NCBI GenBank assembly: GCA_002700865.1
Contig: PAFB01000021.1
Coordinates: 1-29,685 of the forward strand
Length of the DNA: 29,685 nt
Reading direction: 5' to 3'
From: Rhodospirillaceae bacterium
GTDB taxonomy: Bacteria > Pseudomonadota > Alphaproteobacteria > UBA7985
Of this stretch, positions 6,748 to 14,248 are shown piece by piece (position 1 is the first letter of the stretch; every line of letters begins with the position of its first letter). Below the pieces are notes generated by a model, which did not search any database, was not told the DNA's origin, and saw only the letters and a list, made by a program, of their open reading frames with translations. Made by a program: the position numbers and the translations under genes.

Positions 6748-9483
6748 TTACTGCGGCGCAACCCAAACGCATTTCTGAGCTACATTCCAAATATTGTTTC
6801 CGGCGACCGCGGAGATCCCAAAGCGACTCATCAGCTGTTCACCAAGGCCTCGGCTGGACATGGCCTTACAGAGCGAAGCAAGCTCCTGCGCGACCTTAGG
6901 CTCGTTTCTGAGCCGTCGGAACACCAAGGCGGTGGTGGTTCGATCGGACATGTGCAGGCGCATGTTCGCTAGTTTGGATGGTAAATTGTAATCGATATTG
7001 TTGGGGATCAGCGTGACCATGCCATCTTCCACGACAATCTGCACCGACCGTGGCGTATCGAACAGTTGCACACCGTTCTCGTAAGCGTCGACGAGGAGGA
7101 CATCTGCAACGAGCTTGCCCGTGAAACGGCTCGCCGAGCCCACGGTATTCTGAAGGATGCTGATGGGGCCTACACCAATCTCCAAGCCCTTTTTACTATC
7201 GGTAACAATGAATTCAGCCGCCGACGGTCTGCTTGCCGCTGCGGTGGTGGTACTTGATGGTGGATCAAGATTCAGCGCGGCGGTTTGGGTCGGCTGTTCA
7301 TCTTTTTTCGGGGTAACTCTCGTGACTTGAATGAAGTCAGTCCGAATATTCGGGGGTGTGGCGCCCTTGCTTCTGAAGAAGTCGGCGCAGGTCTCCATAT
7401 CTGCCAAAAACTGTGGCGCGATGTTCAGCGATCGGACCCGCGTTTGAACAAAGGCCGCCAACATTTGCCCCCCGGGCATGGATCCACTCTTGTTTTCAGT
7501 CCGACCATTGACGTTGTAAGAGACCGGTACCGTAAGCTCACGAGTGCCGGTGTTCAGAACCACGTGGTAGGATGCGCTGCTGTTGGCGGCTTTGCCCACG
7601 TGCAGGTCGGAGAAGGAGCTGGTGCGGTAGTCCCGCCGCGAAACAGAGCCTCGATCGGTAAACCTAACGACGCAGATTTTCGCATTCTTGTTGAGGTCCT
7701 TCAGATACGATCTTGCCCGCGTAACGATTTTGCTGTTCGGATAACTCGCAATCAGACTGCCCAAGGCACTCTTCTTCCGCGCCAGATCGGGAATTGCTTT
7801 AGCCTCAGTAAAGGCAGCGTCAGCCAGCTCGTTCATGATCCGCACATTGCTCAACAGGTCATTGGCCTCAGCCTCATTTTCGCAAATCAGCCGCCGCCGA
7901 CACCCGCTGACGTAACTCTTCAGAGAACTCTCGCTGTCCCGATTTATTTTACGCCAAGCGCTTTGATCCTCAGAAATATCGCCGCGGATAGTTTCGATAT
8001 CCTTTCTGGCTATCGCTGCGGTCTCAGTATCTGGCAAAGTCGCGACCAGAATTTCAAGCCCATCCAACCGGCTAAAGACGTCAGGGTCGTTGTCATATTC
8101 GGCATAAAGATCTTCGGCCAAAGCCTCTTCGCGTTCGTAATTGTCGAGGAACGCTAGAGCCTCTTCTTTGCCCTTACAAAATACCCGTCTTTCGCACTCG
8201 GAGAGGTAGCTCTTGATCGCGCTCCGGGTTTTCTTCCCCGAAATAAGCACCCACCGGCTTTGATCGTCTTTCTGTTCCCGAACGAGCGCGTCAGCACCTT
8301 TACACATTTGCGAACAATCGGAGACGACCGTGGTCTTGCACTGGCCTATGTAGCTCCGAGCGTCCCTCGCGGACTGGTTGCTGCGCTGCCAGCGCTGGTC
8401 CAAAAAGCTAGCGGTGTCCTTGTTGTCCACGAGTGAGATCAGGTGCTGCTCAGCGGATTGTAAGGCGCTTGAGTATCCCACCGTTTCATCAGGATATCGG
8501 CATTGCCTCGCGTTTAACGTCGACTGGATCTCACCGACGGAACATAAATCAACGACGGACTGGAGATCGGCCACTTCGCTATTGCACAAGCGCCGCGTTG
8601 CTTCTCGACCAATGAAATCTCCTTCCCGCAAAACAAAGGAGTCCGCATCAAACCCAGCAACCGTCGCAACCTGCTCACTGTCCGATTGGCGCATGATCCC
8701 GTTGGCCATTTCCAAAGCCTCAAACATGGTCAGCCTCCCGTCATCCAGTCCACCGCCATAACCGTAGAGAGCGTCAAGAAAAGCGTCGGTAAAGCGGCTG
8801 AGCGGATTGAGATAATCTTCGGGCGACTGCCAATATGCCGGCTGCGTTTTGGAACTGGCAGAAACCACTGTCACGCCGGCGGCAGGCTTTCGGCCAAGTT
8901 CATCAGAGAGGCTTCCGCTGGTTTCATCGTTGAGCGGCTCACCGGCGCCTGTTTGACCGTTGAAACAAGCCTCAAGAATCAGCGTGATCTCCACGCCTGT
9001 GTCCGTCGCCAAGGATGCGAGGTTATCAACGATGACCGCCGTTCGAACGCCGTAATCCGCTTCAAATCCGACCTCAGCATCAGTGCCCAGCAAAATACCC
9101 TGGTCCTCACTCATCAGCGAAGGGTCCTGCGTGCCGTGGCCTGAATAGTAGACGGTCAGCCGAGTTGCTTCTGGATTGGCAAGCAATAGCTTGGCGATCT
9201 CGCCAGTTTCTGGCCTAAACACACGACCGAGCGGGATTTTGTCGAGGTTTGCCAACTTAACGATCGAGTCAGACCTGAGGTTTTCTGCCCGTATCAAGTA
9301 GCGCTCAAAAGCATTCACGTTATGGGGTGAAACGTCGACGTCATGATTCAGGTCAGGGTAGTACTGATTGCCAATTAGCACCGCTAAATGTTGCTTTGAT
9401 TGCGCATGAGCCGCACTGAATGACAGGCAACCTGCGGCAGCCAAGAAAGACACAACAAAACGAATGAGCAATTTCGACATCAT
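6748..9483 (-). CDS. large secreted multidomain caspase-like peptidase, 911 aa
   Basis: An exported protein with a signal peptide (MMSKLLIRFVVSFLAA, cleavage near AHA/QS) and an N-terminal C14 caspase domain (about 30-285). The catalytic pair is in VYYSGHGTQ (H116) and LILEACFNGQ (C173). A region with three degenerate Cys-containing repeats follows (about 358-398, 406-445, 506-543) with the pattern W-x2-I/S...SxIKSYLSxCxRRxxC, related to the Trp/Tyr-rich repeats of other bacterial caspases. Next are a beta-rich segment (about 635-720), a Thr/Pro/Ala linker (about 735-765) and a C-terminal domain ending NNIWNVAQKCVWVAPQ. The ATG at 9483 is preceded by AGAGGGTGGTGAAA; an ATG one codon later and an upstream TTG are alternatives. 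The 111-base gap before it is AT-rich and may hold a promoter. Substrate and partners are unknown. Confidence 0.85.
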   Translation of the reverse strand: MMSKLLIRFVVSFLAAAGCLSFSAAHAQSKQHLAVLIGNQYYPDLNHDVDVSPHNVNAFERYLIRAENLRSDSIVKLANLDKIPLGRVFRPETGEIAKLLLANPEATRLTVYYSGHGTQDPSLMSEDQGILLGTDAEVGFEADYGVRTAVIVDNLASLATDTGVEITLILEACFNGQTGAGEPLNDETSGSLSDELGRKPAAGVTVVSASSKTQPAYWQSPEDYLNPLSRFTDAFLDALYGYGGGLDDGRLTMFEALEMANGIMRQSDSEQVATVAGFDADSFVLREGDFIGREATRRLCNSEVADLQSVVDLCSVGEIQSTLNARQCRYPDETVGYSSALQSAEQHLISLVDNKDTASFLDQRWQRSNQSARDARSYIGQCKTTVVSDCSQMCKGADALVREQKDDQSRWVLISGKKTRSAIKSYLSECERRVFCKGKEEALAFLDNYEREEALAEDLYAEYDNDPDVFSRLDGLEILVATLPDTETAAIARKDIETIRGDISEDQSAWRKINRDSESSLKSYVSGCRRRLICENEAEANDLLSNVRIMNELADAAFTEAKAIPDLARKKSALGSLIASYPNSKIVTRARSYLKDLNKNAKICVVRFTDRGSVSRRDYRTSSFSDLHVGKAANSSASYHVVLNTGTRELTVPVSYNVNGRTENKSGSMPGGQMLAAFVQTRVRSLNIAPQFLADMETCADFFRSKGATPPNIRTDFIQVTRVTPKKDEQPTQTAALNLDPPSSTTTAAASRPSAAEFIVTDSKKGLEIGVGPISILQNTVGSASRFTGKLVADVLLVDAYENGVQLFDTPRSVQIVVEDGMVTLIPNNIDYNLPSKLANMRLHMSDRTTTALVFRRLRNEPKVAQELASLCKAMSSRGLGEQLMSRFGISAVAGNNIWNVAQKCVWVAPQ

Positions 9484-9594
9484 TTTCACCACCCTCTTAC
9501 ATCGACACCCCGTTTCTTCCAAAATAGGACGGAATTTCTGAATCAGACACTAATATATGGCAGAAAAAGATTACATTTTTCATTTGAATTTTTA

Positions 9595-9990
9595 CTACTT
9601 TATGTCGTCGGTAGACTGCCTCGCTCCGTTGTTTTTATTTCCAGCGAGAATTTCAATTAAGAGCAGCATTGCCAAAGGGCTGGTGGAAAGAACCTTCTTG
9701 CCCGGCATTTCTTCACGCTGGGACATGCCTTCAATTTTGATGAATAAAGAACTCAATTCCTTTTCATCCTGAAGACGGGCGCTGCAAACCTCTTGTGCCA
9801 AGTTCTTCACCGCATCCGGATCTCCGACTCTGACACGTGTCGATGTTTCGGCAGCTTCCTCAAGCAAGACGTCCACTTGCGGCTCGGTTAATTCACAGAT
9901 GCTGAACGGATGCGCGTGGCTGTGTGGAGCCAAGGCCGAAAAAGCGACCACGGATAACCAGATAACCCTATTTGTCAGCAAATGTGTCAT
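9595..9990 (-). CDS. small secreted protein of unknown function, 131 aa
   Basis: A signal peptide (MTHLLTNRVIWLSVVAFSAL, cleavage near SHA/HP at about residue 27) is followed by an acidic helical segment with two Cys residues (ICEL, EVCSA) and a short hydrophobic run near the end (SPLAMLLLIEILAG, about 104-117). The two cysteines could form a disulfide in the periplasm. Its ATG shares one base with the preceding stop (TAATG), so it is translationally coupled to the 190-aa gene, and the large caspase gene lies 111 bases downstream. No family is recognised; a periplasmic accessory to the caspases is an inference from position. Confidence 0.6.
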   Translation of the reverse strand: MTHLLTNRVIWLSVVAFSALAPHSHAHPFSICELTEPQVDVLLEEAAETSTRVRVGDPDAVKNLAQEVCSARLQDEKELSSLFIKIEGMSQREEMPGKKVLSTSPLAMLLLIEILAGNKNNGARQSTDDIK

Positions 9991-10562
9991 TAGCGATAAA
10001 GTCCCTCTAATTTTCCGCCCAGATTTTCGAGATAATCCTCGATGATTCCTTCAACAACACCATTACTCATCACCAGCGTGGACCCGCTCAGTACTTTACT
10101 GCGCTCCAACATGCCCGCGTGATCGAACAATTCGATGACACTACGGCAGCTTTCCTGAGACATCTGCAGCACGAGAAACCGGCTTATGTCCGACTGATCA
10201 ATTGATCGACGCGTCGATCGAAAATTGTCAGCAAGCTTAACCAGCCCCCTCTCCGAAAATTTAGAGCCAATGATTTGTGTTTTGGTACGGCCCAGAATGT
10301 TGAGATACATTTCATCATCACTGACAGCATCAATTCTCTTATTGTGCTCTAGTGCTGCTTCGACAATCAGTTCAGGCGTGTTGATCTGATTGACTTTCAG
10401 CAGATAGAAAAAAGTCGCAACGTCCTTAGCGGCTGAGCCGACAAGTTTTTTTCTCAGCTTGTGATCGCTGACCGTTGAAAACAGGGCATGCGAGAGGGAT
10501 ACTTCGCATTCGAGCAAAGTCGACAGCAATTTTAGATGTTCCAAAGAGCTTCTATTGTTCAC
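9990..10562 (-). CDS. cytoplasmic protein of unknown function, possible winged helix, 190 aa
   Basis: No signal peptide or membrane segment, which sets it apart from every other gene in this cluster. The chain is predominantly helical. The C-terminal third contains SCRSVIELFDHAGMLERSKV then LSGSTLVMSNGVVEGIIEDY, an order of helix, turn, helix and short hairpin that could be a winged helix, but no Pfam-type signature is visible. If correct it would be a regulator of the cluster. The start is GTG at 10562 with only weak ribosome-binding sequence. The stop overlaps the next ATG by one base. Function not known. Confidence 0.55.
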   Translation of the reverse strand: MNNRSSLEHLKLLSTLLECEVSLSHALFSTVSDHKLRKKLVGSAAKDVATFFYLLKVNQINTPELIVEAALEHNKRIDAVSDDEMYLNILGRTKTQIIGSKFSERGLVKLADNFRSTRRSIDQSDISRFLVLQMSQESCRSVIELFDHAGMLERSKVLSGSTLVMSNGVVEGIIEDYLENLGGKLEGLYR

Positions 10563-10594
10563 TGTAAGACCCGCTCACTCCCGTCGCCTTGCAA

Positions 10595-11719
10595 TCAATT
10601 CAGGCTGCTATCCAGTTGCACTTGTTGCGACCCTATTAACCGATCAACCCATTCTTGAGATTGAGCAGTAATCACCCTTTCGGCGTAATCACTAGGCATA
10701 AGTAATGTTTGTCTTGATTGATTTCTACCAAATATTCTGGCGATTGTATTGCGCAGTGAGACTGGATCGACATTCGCGTCATTCAAAATCTCATTGTAGT
10801 CGAACAGCATGGGCCAATATGAATCGGTGCGCTGTCCCTTTTCTATAAGCCAACACTGGATCGTTCCGCCTTCAGCATCCGCTGTCGCGATCCGGAGGTC
10901 ATCCACCCAACCCAGTTGTGGGCTGGGAAAGGATGTCTCGCTTTCGCGGACCCTGACGCTAGCGCGAGGGGTTTTGCCCAAGCCTGCCAGCGCGACTGTG
11001 CTGGGAAACAGCGCAATGAAGATGTCTTGCGGCTGACCCTGTATCGAGAAGTTGGGTAACCGCAGACCGCAATGGAGCTCAACTTCACGCTCAAAACATT
11101 CATCCTGCTTACACACCGCCACGAACTCAATGCTCAGTTCCTCTAAGCTCGGGTCATTCGGCTTCAATATTAAATCGAGGCATTGCTGTTCCATCGCGCA
11201 GTTGGCGTCTTTCAGGATCGCGCAGGATGGCGCCAAGCCAGACCCGTCTTCACAAAAAGAAACCGGCGGACCACAGCTTACTTTCTGCCCGTCTGCGGCC
11301 TCGATTTCCCCAATGAGTTCCCAGGTCCGGTAGAACCCGTCAATTTTCTTTGGAATAATCCGAATTGTCAGCTCAGCGCCGTCGAGGAAAAAATTCCGCC
11401 ACTTAATGCGTTCCAAACGGGCCGCTTCGGGGGGCATGGCATCTCGTGCAGGTCGGTTTTTCTTGAAAACTGAAAGCGCTCGCACGTCGGCATCATGCGG
11501 CGTTGCGGTGTTCAGGATATTGAGCACCATCGGTCCGGTGACAGGCTGTTGAGCGATTTCCAGATCCCAAATCGCAACTTTACGAGGCGCACGCTCCGCC
11601 CGCTCCACGCACTCGCTGAGCGGCCGGACGATCTCTTCTGGCATACGCGTATCACCATGGGCTCTGATACTCAGTATCAGCAACGGAATGACCAACAGTA
11701 TGTTCAATAAGGGCTTCAT
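10595..11719 (-). CDS. secreted cysteine-rich protein of unknown function, 374 aa
   Basis: The protein starts with a signal peptide (MKPLLNILLVIPLLILSIRA, cleavage near AHG/DT). The mature part has about ten cysteines clustered centrally (about 146-225: VSCGPPVSFCEDG, APSCAILKDANC, QQCLDL, VCKQDEC, LHCGLR), suggesting several disulfides and a stable periplasmic or surface fold. The C-terminal part is mixed alpha/beta, with QCWLIEKGQRTDSYWPM near residue 290. The ATG at 11719 is chosen for the signal peptide; the frame is open further upstream but reads like linker sequence. It lies 46 bases after the 199-aa gene and 32 bases before the 190-aa gene. Family not recognised. Confidence 0.65.
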   Translation of the reverse strand: MKPLLNILLVIPLLILSIRAHGDTRMPEEIVRPLSECVERAERAPRKVAIWDLEIAQQPVTGPMVLNILNTATPHDADVRALSVFKKNRPARDAMPPEAARLERIKWRNFFLDGAELTIRIIPKKIDGFYRTWELIGEIEAADGQKVSCGPPVSFCEDGSGLAPSCAILKDANCAMEQQCLDLILKPNDPSLEELSIEFVAVCKQDECFEREVELHCGLRLPNFSIQGQPQDIFIALFPSTVALAGLGKTPRASVRVRESETSFPSPQLGWVDDLRIATADAEGGTIQCWLIEKGQRTDSYWPMLFDYNEILNDANVDPVSLRNTIARIFGRNQSRQTLLMPSDYAERVITAQSQEWVDRLIGSQQVQLDSSLN

Positions 11720-11765
11720 CTCGTCATCTAACTGGTGCCGGTGCGCATGTCCGTGAGGGGCCTGT

Positions 11766-12365
11766 TCAAAGCTCAGACAGTATCGATGCTTGCGCGACAC
11801 GCTTAAGGCTTGGTTTTATTGCTGCCAGCTTGGCCTTGAGGTCTTCCACCCGGCAAAGTTCTGCCGCTGTGGTTAATGCTGCGCAGACGTCGGACAAGTC
11901 TGCGTCGGGCGGTGACGTTAAGGTGTAGCTTTGGGAACCCAAAAGCGCGTTACTGCTCATTCCCGTGATTTCGATGTCGATTTGGTAAGTGATACGCGCC
12001 AGCTCGAATTGCGTATCGACATCAATGGTCTGATTGACCGTGTACAGCATCAGGACGTCGATTTCGTCCGAATACCGGCTTACAGCGTCCTTTACCAGAT
12101 TACCCGAACGCAAGTCGCCAAAGTCGATGGAACGCTGAAGATACAAGGTTTCATCGATGATCTGGATGCCGTTTTGGTCAGCGCTGCCTTCGGCGACGCT
12201 ACGCGATAGAAAGGCATGTAGTGCATTTTCACTCAGCTGCCCAAAGTACGGCAACGCTTCTGGCTTCGCCATCATGATGAGCGCTGTTCTTTCGTGGTCA
12301 TCTGCTGGTGCCCGACCAGAAAATCCGACAAGCACGAGAACCAAGGCAAACAATCGCCAGATCAC
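11766..12365 (-). CDS. secreted protein, paralogue of the 324-aa neighbour, 199 aa
   Basis: Residues 1-21 form a signal peptide (MIWRLFALVLVLVGFSGRAP). The mature domain contains IQIIDETLYL, then a helix with RSGNLVKDAV, then IDVLMLYT (102-109), matching the order and spacing of the upstream 324-aa protein. The strand-helix-strand layout recalls the CsgG/LpoB/TolB-N class of envelope proteins, but that is a fold-level guess. The start is GTG at 12365, because TTGAGGG lies eight bases upstream and the signal peptide begins there; the longer open frame would start inside the preceding terminator. Two cysteines near the C-terminus (VCAAL, LCRVE) may pair. Confidence 0.65.
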   Translation of the reverse strand: MIWRLFALVLVLVGFSGRAPADDHERTALIMMAKPEALPYFGQLSENALHAFLSRSVAEGSADQNGIQIIDETLYLQRSIDFGDLRSGNLVKDAVSRYSDEIDVLMLYTVNQTIDVDTQFELARITYQIDIEITGMSSNALLGSQSYTLTSPPDADLSDVCAALTTAAELCRVEDLKAKLAAIKPSLKRVAQASILSEL

Positions 12366-12389
12366 CGCTAGTGCCCTCAACCCAAGTAA

Positions 12390-12421
12390 CAAAAAGAGAA
12401 GGAGCCAGCGAGGCTCCTTCT
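12390..12421 (-). terminator. intrinsic terminator between the 324- and 199-aa genes
   Basis: A 10-bp perfect stem (AGAAGGAGCC at 12397-12406 with GGCTCCTTCT at 12412-12421) has a five-base loop and on the minus strand is followed by CTCTTTTTG. It starts ten bases past the stop codon of the 324-aa gene. The next gene starts only 25 bases further on, so either transcription reads through at reduced level or the 199-aa gene has its own promoter. Confidence 0.75.
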
Positions 12422-12430
12422 TTATTTCTG

Positions 12431-13405
12431 CTAGAGAGTACCATCCCATTTCACTGCAATGCTACCGTCAGTCGCAAATTTTATTCTGCCTTGCAGGCCC
12501 ATCACAGCCAAAGCGCCTGCCAAATCGCGCTTTACCCAGTTTTCTGGCCTGCCCGTGTAGAGGAAATAGCGAGCAATGGTATTGGATGTATCCAGGAGTT
12601 CCAGTTCTTCGACACAATCCCAATTCGCGGCCTCTTCTTCGAAGCGCAGCAATTCACGGGGGGAGAAATCTCGCATCTCGAGCTCGAAGCGCTCAGCCCG
12701 TCCACAGTCGTCAATGTCACCGCCCGTGCCATCGTCACTGACACCATAGAGGTCGTAGCTTTCGATAATTGTATCGGTCAGCAGGGCCGAGAATTCATCA
12801 CCGGCGAGGTCGCGCAGGTTCCTCGATACAGACCGAACGACACAGGCAGCGTATTCATCCGCAGTAGCAACATTGGGAATACAGTCAGTCGGCAGCGGAC
12901 GGGTCTCATCGAACTCAGACACACGCGCCAGCGTCCGACCCGAGTCCAGGTCGATAGCTCTGAGCATTATTTCGAGGTTTAGCGTCACAAAGGCCGGTGT
13001 CACGCCGTCATCTCGGTATGTAACGTCATCTTCGGCGTAAATGGTGTACAGCACCAAAATATCGACAGAAGCGTCGCTGATATTTCTTGCCATTTTCACC
13101 AGCAGCTCGTCAGAACGACGCGCACCTGCGCTGAAGCTCTCAGCCGTAACGGCGGTCTCATCATAGATTCTGAAACCGTCAAACTTGGAAAACCGCTCGG
13201 AGAGGCGACGAGACTGATTTTGTGCAACTTCAGTCAGCCGCGCAATCACCGAGCGATCGATGCGGTTGTCGCGGGGGACGGAAGTTTCATCCCAATCTTC
13301 CGCCAAAATCAGGATGTTCATCCGATCAGCGTGCGCCACACTAACAGTGAGGCTAGAGAGCAAAAGCGCGCCGAGCGCTAGGATACTACTCAGAGGTTTA
13401 AACAT
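12431..13405 (-). CDS. secreted protein of unknown function with DVLVLYT core, 324 aa
   Basis: Signal peptide at residues 1-27 (MFKPLSSILALGALLLSSL, cleavage at AHA/DR). The mature chain opens with the strand NILILAEDWD, then a long basic helix, FRIYDETAV (78-86), RRSDELLVKMA, and DILVLYT (115-121), followed by TLNLEIMLRAIDLDSGRTLA. This alternation resembles the CsgG/LpoB/TolB-N fold of outer-membrane and periplasmic proteins; a fold prediction would be needed. Residues beyond about 220 form an extra acidic C-terminal region with paired cysteines (DDCGRA, NWDCVEE). It is a paralogue of the 199-aa neighbour. The ATG at 13405 has AAGGAAA upstream. Function unknown. Confidence 0.7.
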   Translation of the reverse strand: MFKPLSSILALGALLLSSLTVSVAHADRMNILILAEDWDETSVPRDNRIDRSVIARLTEVAQNQSRRLSERFSKFDGFRIYDETAVTAESFSAGARRSDELLVKMARNISDASVDILVLYTIYAEDDVTYRDDGVTPAFVTLNLEIMLRAIDLDSGRTLARVSEFDETRPLPTDCIPNVATADEYAACVVRSVSRNLRDLAGDEFSALLTDTIIESYDLYGVSDDGTGGDIDDCGRAERFELEMRDFSPRELLRFEEEAANWDCVEELELLDTSNTIARYFLYTGRPENWVKRDLAGALAVMGLQGRIKFATDGSIAVKWDGTL

Positions 13406-13433
13406 GTCAGTTTCCTTGGTTGATTGGCGTTTC

Positions 13434-13470
13434 GCCCCTATTCGCACCGGTTCCGGTCCTGAATAGGGGC
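13434..13470. promoter_or_regulatory. strong nested stem-loop upstream of the 324-aa gene
   Basis: Outer 10-bp perfect stem GCCCCTATTC (13434-13443) with GAATAGGGGC (13461-13470), and an inner 5-bp stem ACCGG (13446-13450) with CCGGT (13453-13457). It lies in the 78-base gap between the 251- and 324-aa genes, 29 bases before the start codon. No T-run follows on either strand, so it is not a simple intrinsic terminator. RNA processing, mRNA protection or a protein-binding palindrome are possible. Confidence 0.6.
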
Positions 13471-13483
13471 AGAAGTTTCATTC

Positions 13484-14239
13484 TCACCGGTAGTCGCGTG
13501 CAATTGACCAGCATGATCGGCCAATATTGGATAGGTTATTGACGGGGATCATAGGGCGATCCTTCCAGTAATGGTACTGCTCATCGAAGTCATCTTGACC
13601 TCTAATTCCGGACAATCCGCGATCAATCAGAATTGCGACATTCTCCGGAATGCTTACAAACCGACAAATATCAGCAATTTTGTCCGCATCGCGCACTGAA
13701 AGGCTAGACATAAGAGAACTTAATTCTTCACTGATGAAGAATTTATCGATCAACAGAACATCACCGTCAATTTTATCTTTTGGAGCATTAATCCCCGCAA
13801 CCAAAAGATCAATTTTTATTCCATTAATCGCCCGAACCAAGTAAACATTAGACTGTTTCGTTGAAAGTAACGAAAAACGGAGATTTTCGTCCGTCCTTAC
13901 TCGAATTTCGATGGTATCTCTTTGATCTACCAAACGAACCATACTCTGATCCTGATCATTAGAGCTTTCATCGGAGTGTTCTGTTTCTTCGGACCCATGC
14001 CGAGGCTGGTCGCCGCCCGGCTCACAGGACATCACGGTGGTGCCGTCGCAGTAGCTGTCGAGGCACTGATTTGAATCAGCCAAAGACTGCCTGCCATCCG
14101 GATCACAACTCTGGGCGCTTGCGGTTGCCCCGCCCGGTGCAGTGGACGTGACAATATTCGAGAAACTGTCCGCAAACACGGTGCCGGTCAGGCAAGTCAT
14201 GAGTGCGAAACCTACGGCAAACTTACTGACTTGGAGCAT
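13484..14239 (-). CDS. secreted protein of unknown function sharing segments with both caspases, 251 aa
   Basis: Signal peptide MLQVSKFAVGFALMTCLTGT with cleavage at VFA/DS (residue 23). The mature N-terminus starts DSFSNIVTSTA and leads into a four-Cys segment (SCDPDGRQS...NQCLDSYC...SCEPGG, about 44-72). Next comes an acidic, charged linker (about 76-100), then an alpha/beta domain (101-251) ending VNNLSNIGRSCWSIARDYR. The decapeptide at residues 25-34 recurs at the C-terminus of the 296-aa caspase, and the C-terminal domain resembles the end of the 911-aa caspase. It is the first gene of the cluster, 134 bases after the EamA gene. The ATG at 14239 was chosen for the signal peptide; the upstream ribosome-binding sequence is weak. 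Function unknown. Confidence 0.65.
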   Translation of the reverse strand: MLQVSKFAVGFALMTCLTGTVFADSFSNIVTSTAPGGATASAQSCDPDGRQSLADSNQCLDSYCDGTTVMSCEPGGDQPRHGSEETEHSDESSNDQDQSMVRLVDQRDTIEIRVRTDENLRFSLLSTKQSNVYLVRAINGIKIDLLVAGINAPKDKIDGDVLLIDKFFISEELSSLMSSLSVRDADKIADICRFVSIPENVAILIDRGLSGIRGQDDFDEQYHYWKDRPMIPVNNLSNIGRSCWSIARDYR

Positions 14240-14248
14240 CTTTTGATT

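Noticed and set aside
7285..8157. Plus-strand frame of 290 codons inside the large caspase gene
   Set aside because: Antisense to a gene with intact catalytic motifs and signal peptide; no recognisable protein features.
12308..12982. Plus-strand frame of 224 codons
   Set aside because: It crosses the terminator and both paralogous secreted-protein genes in antisense; composition typical of a shadow frame.
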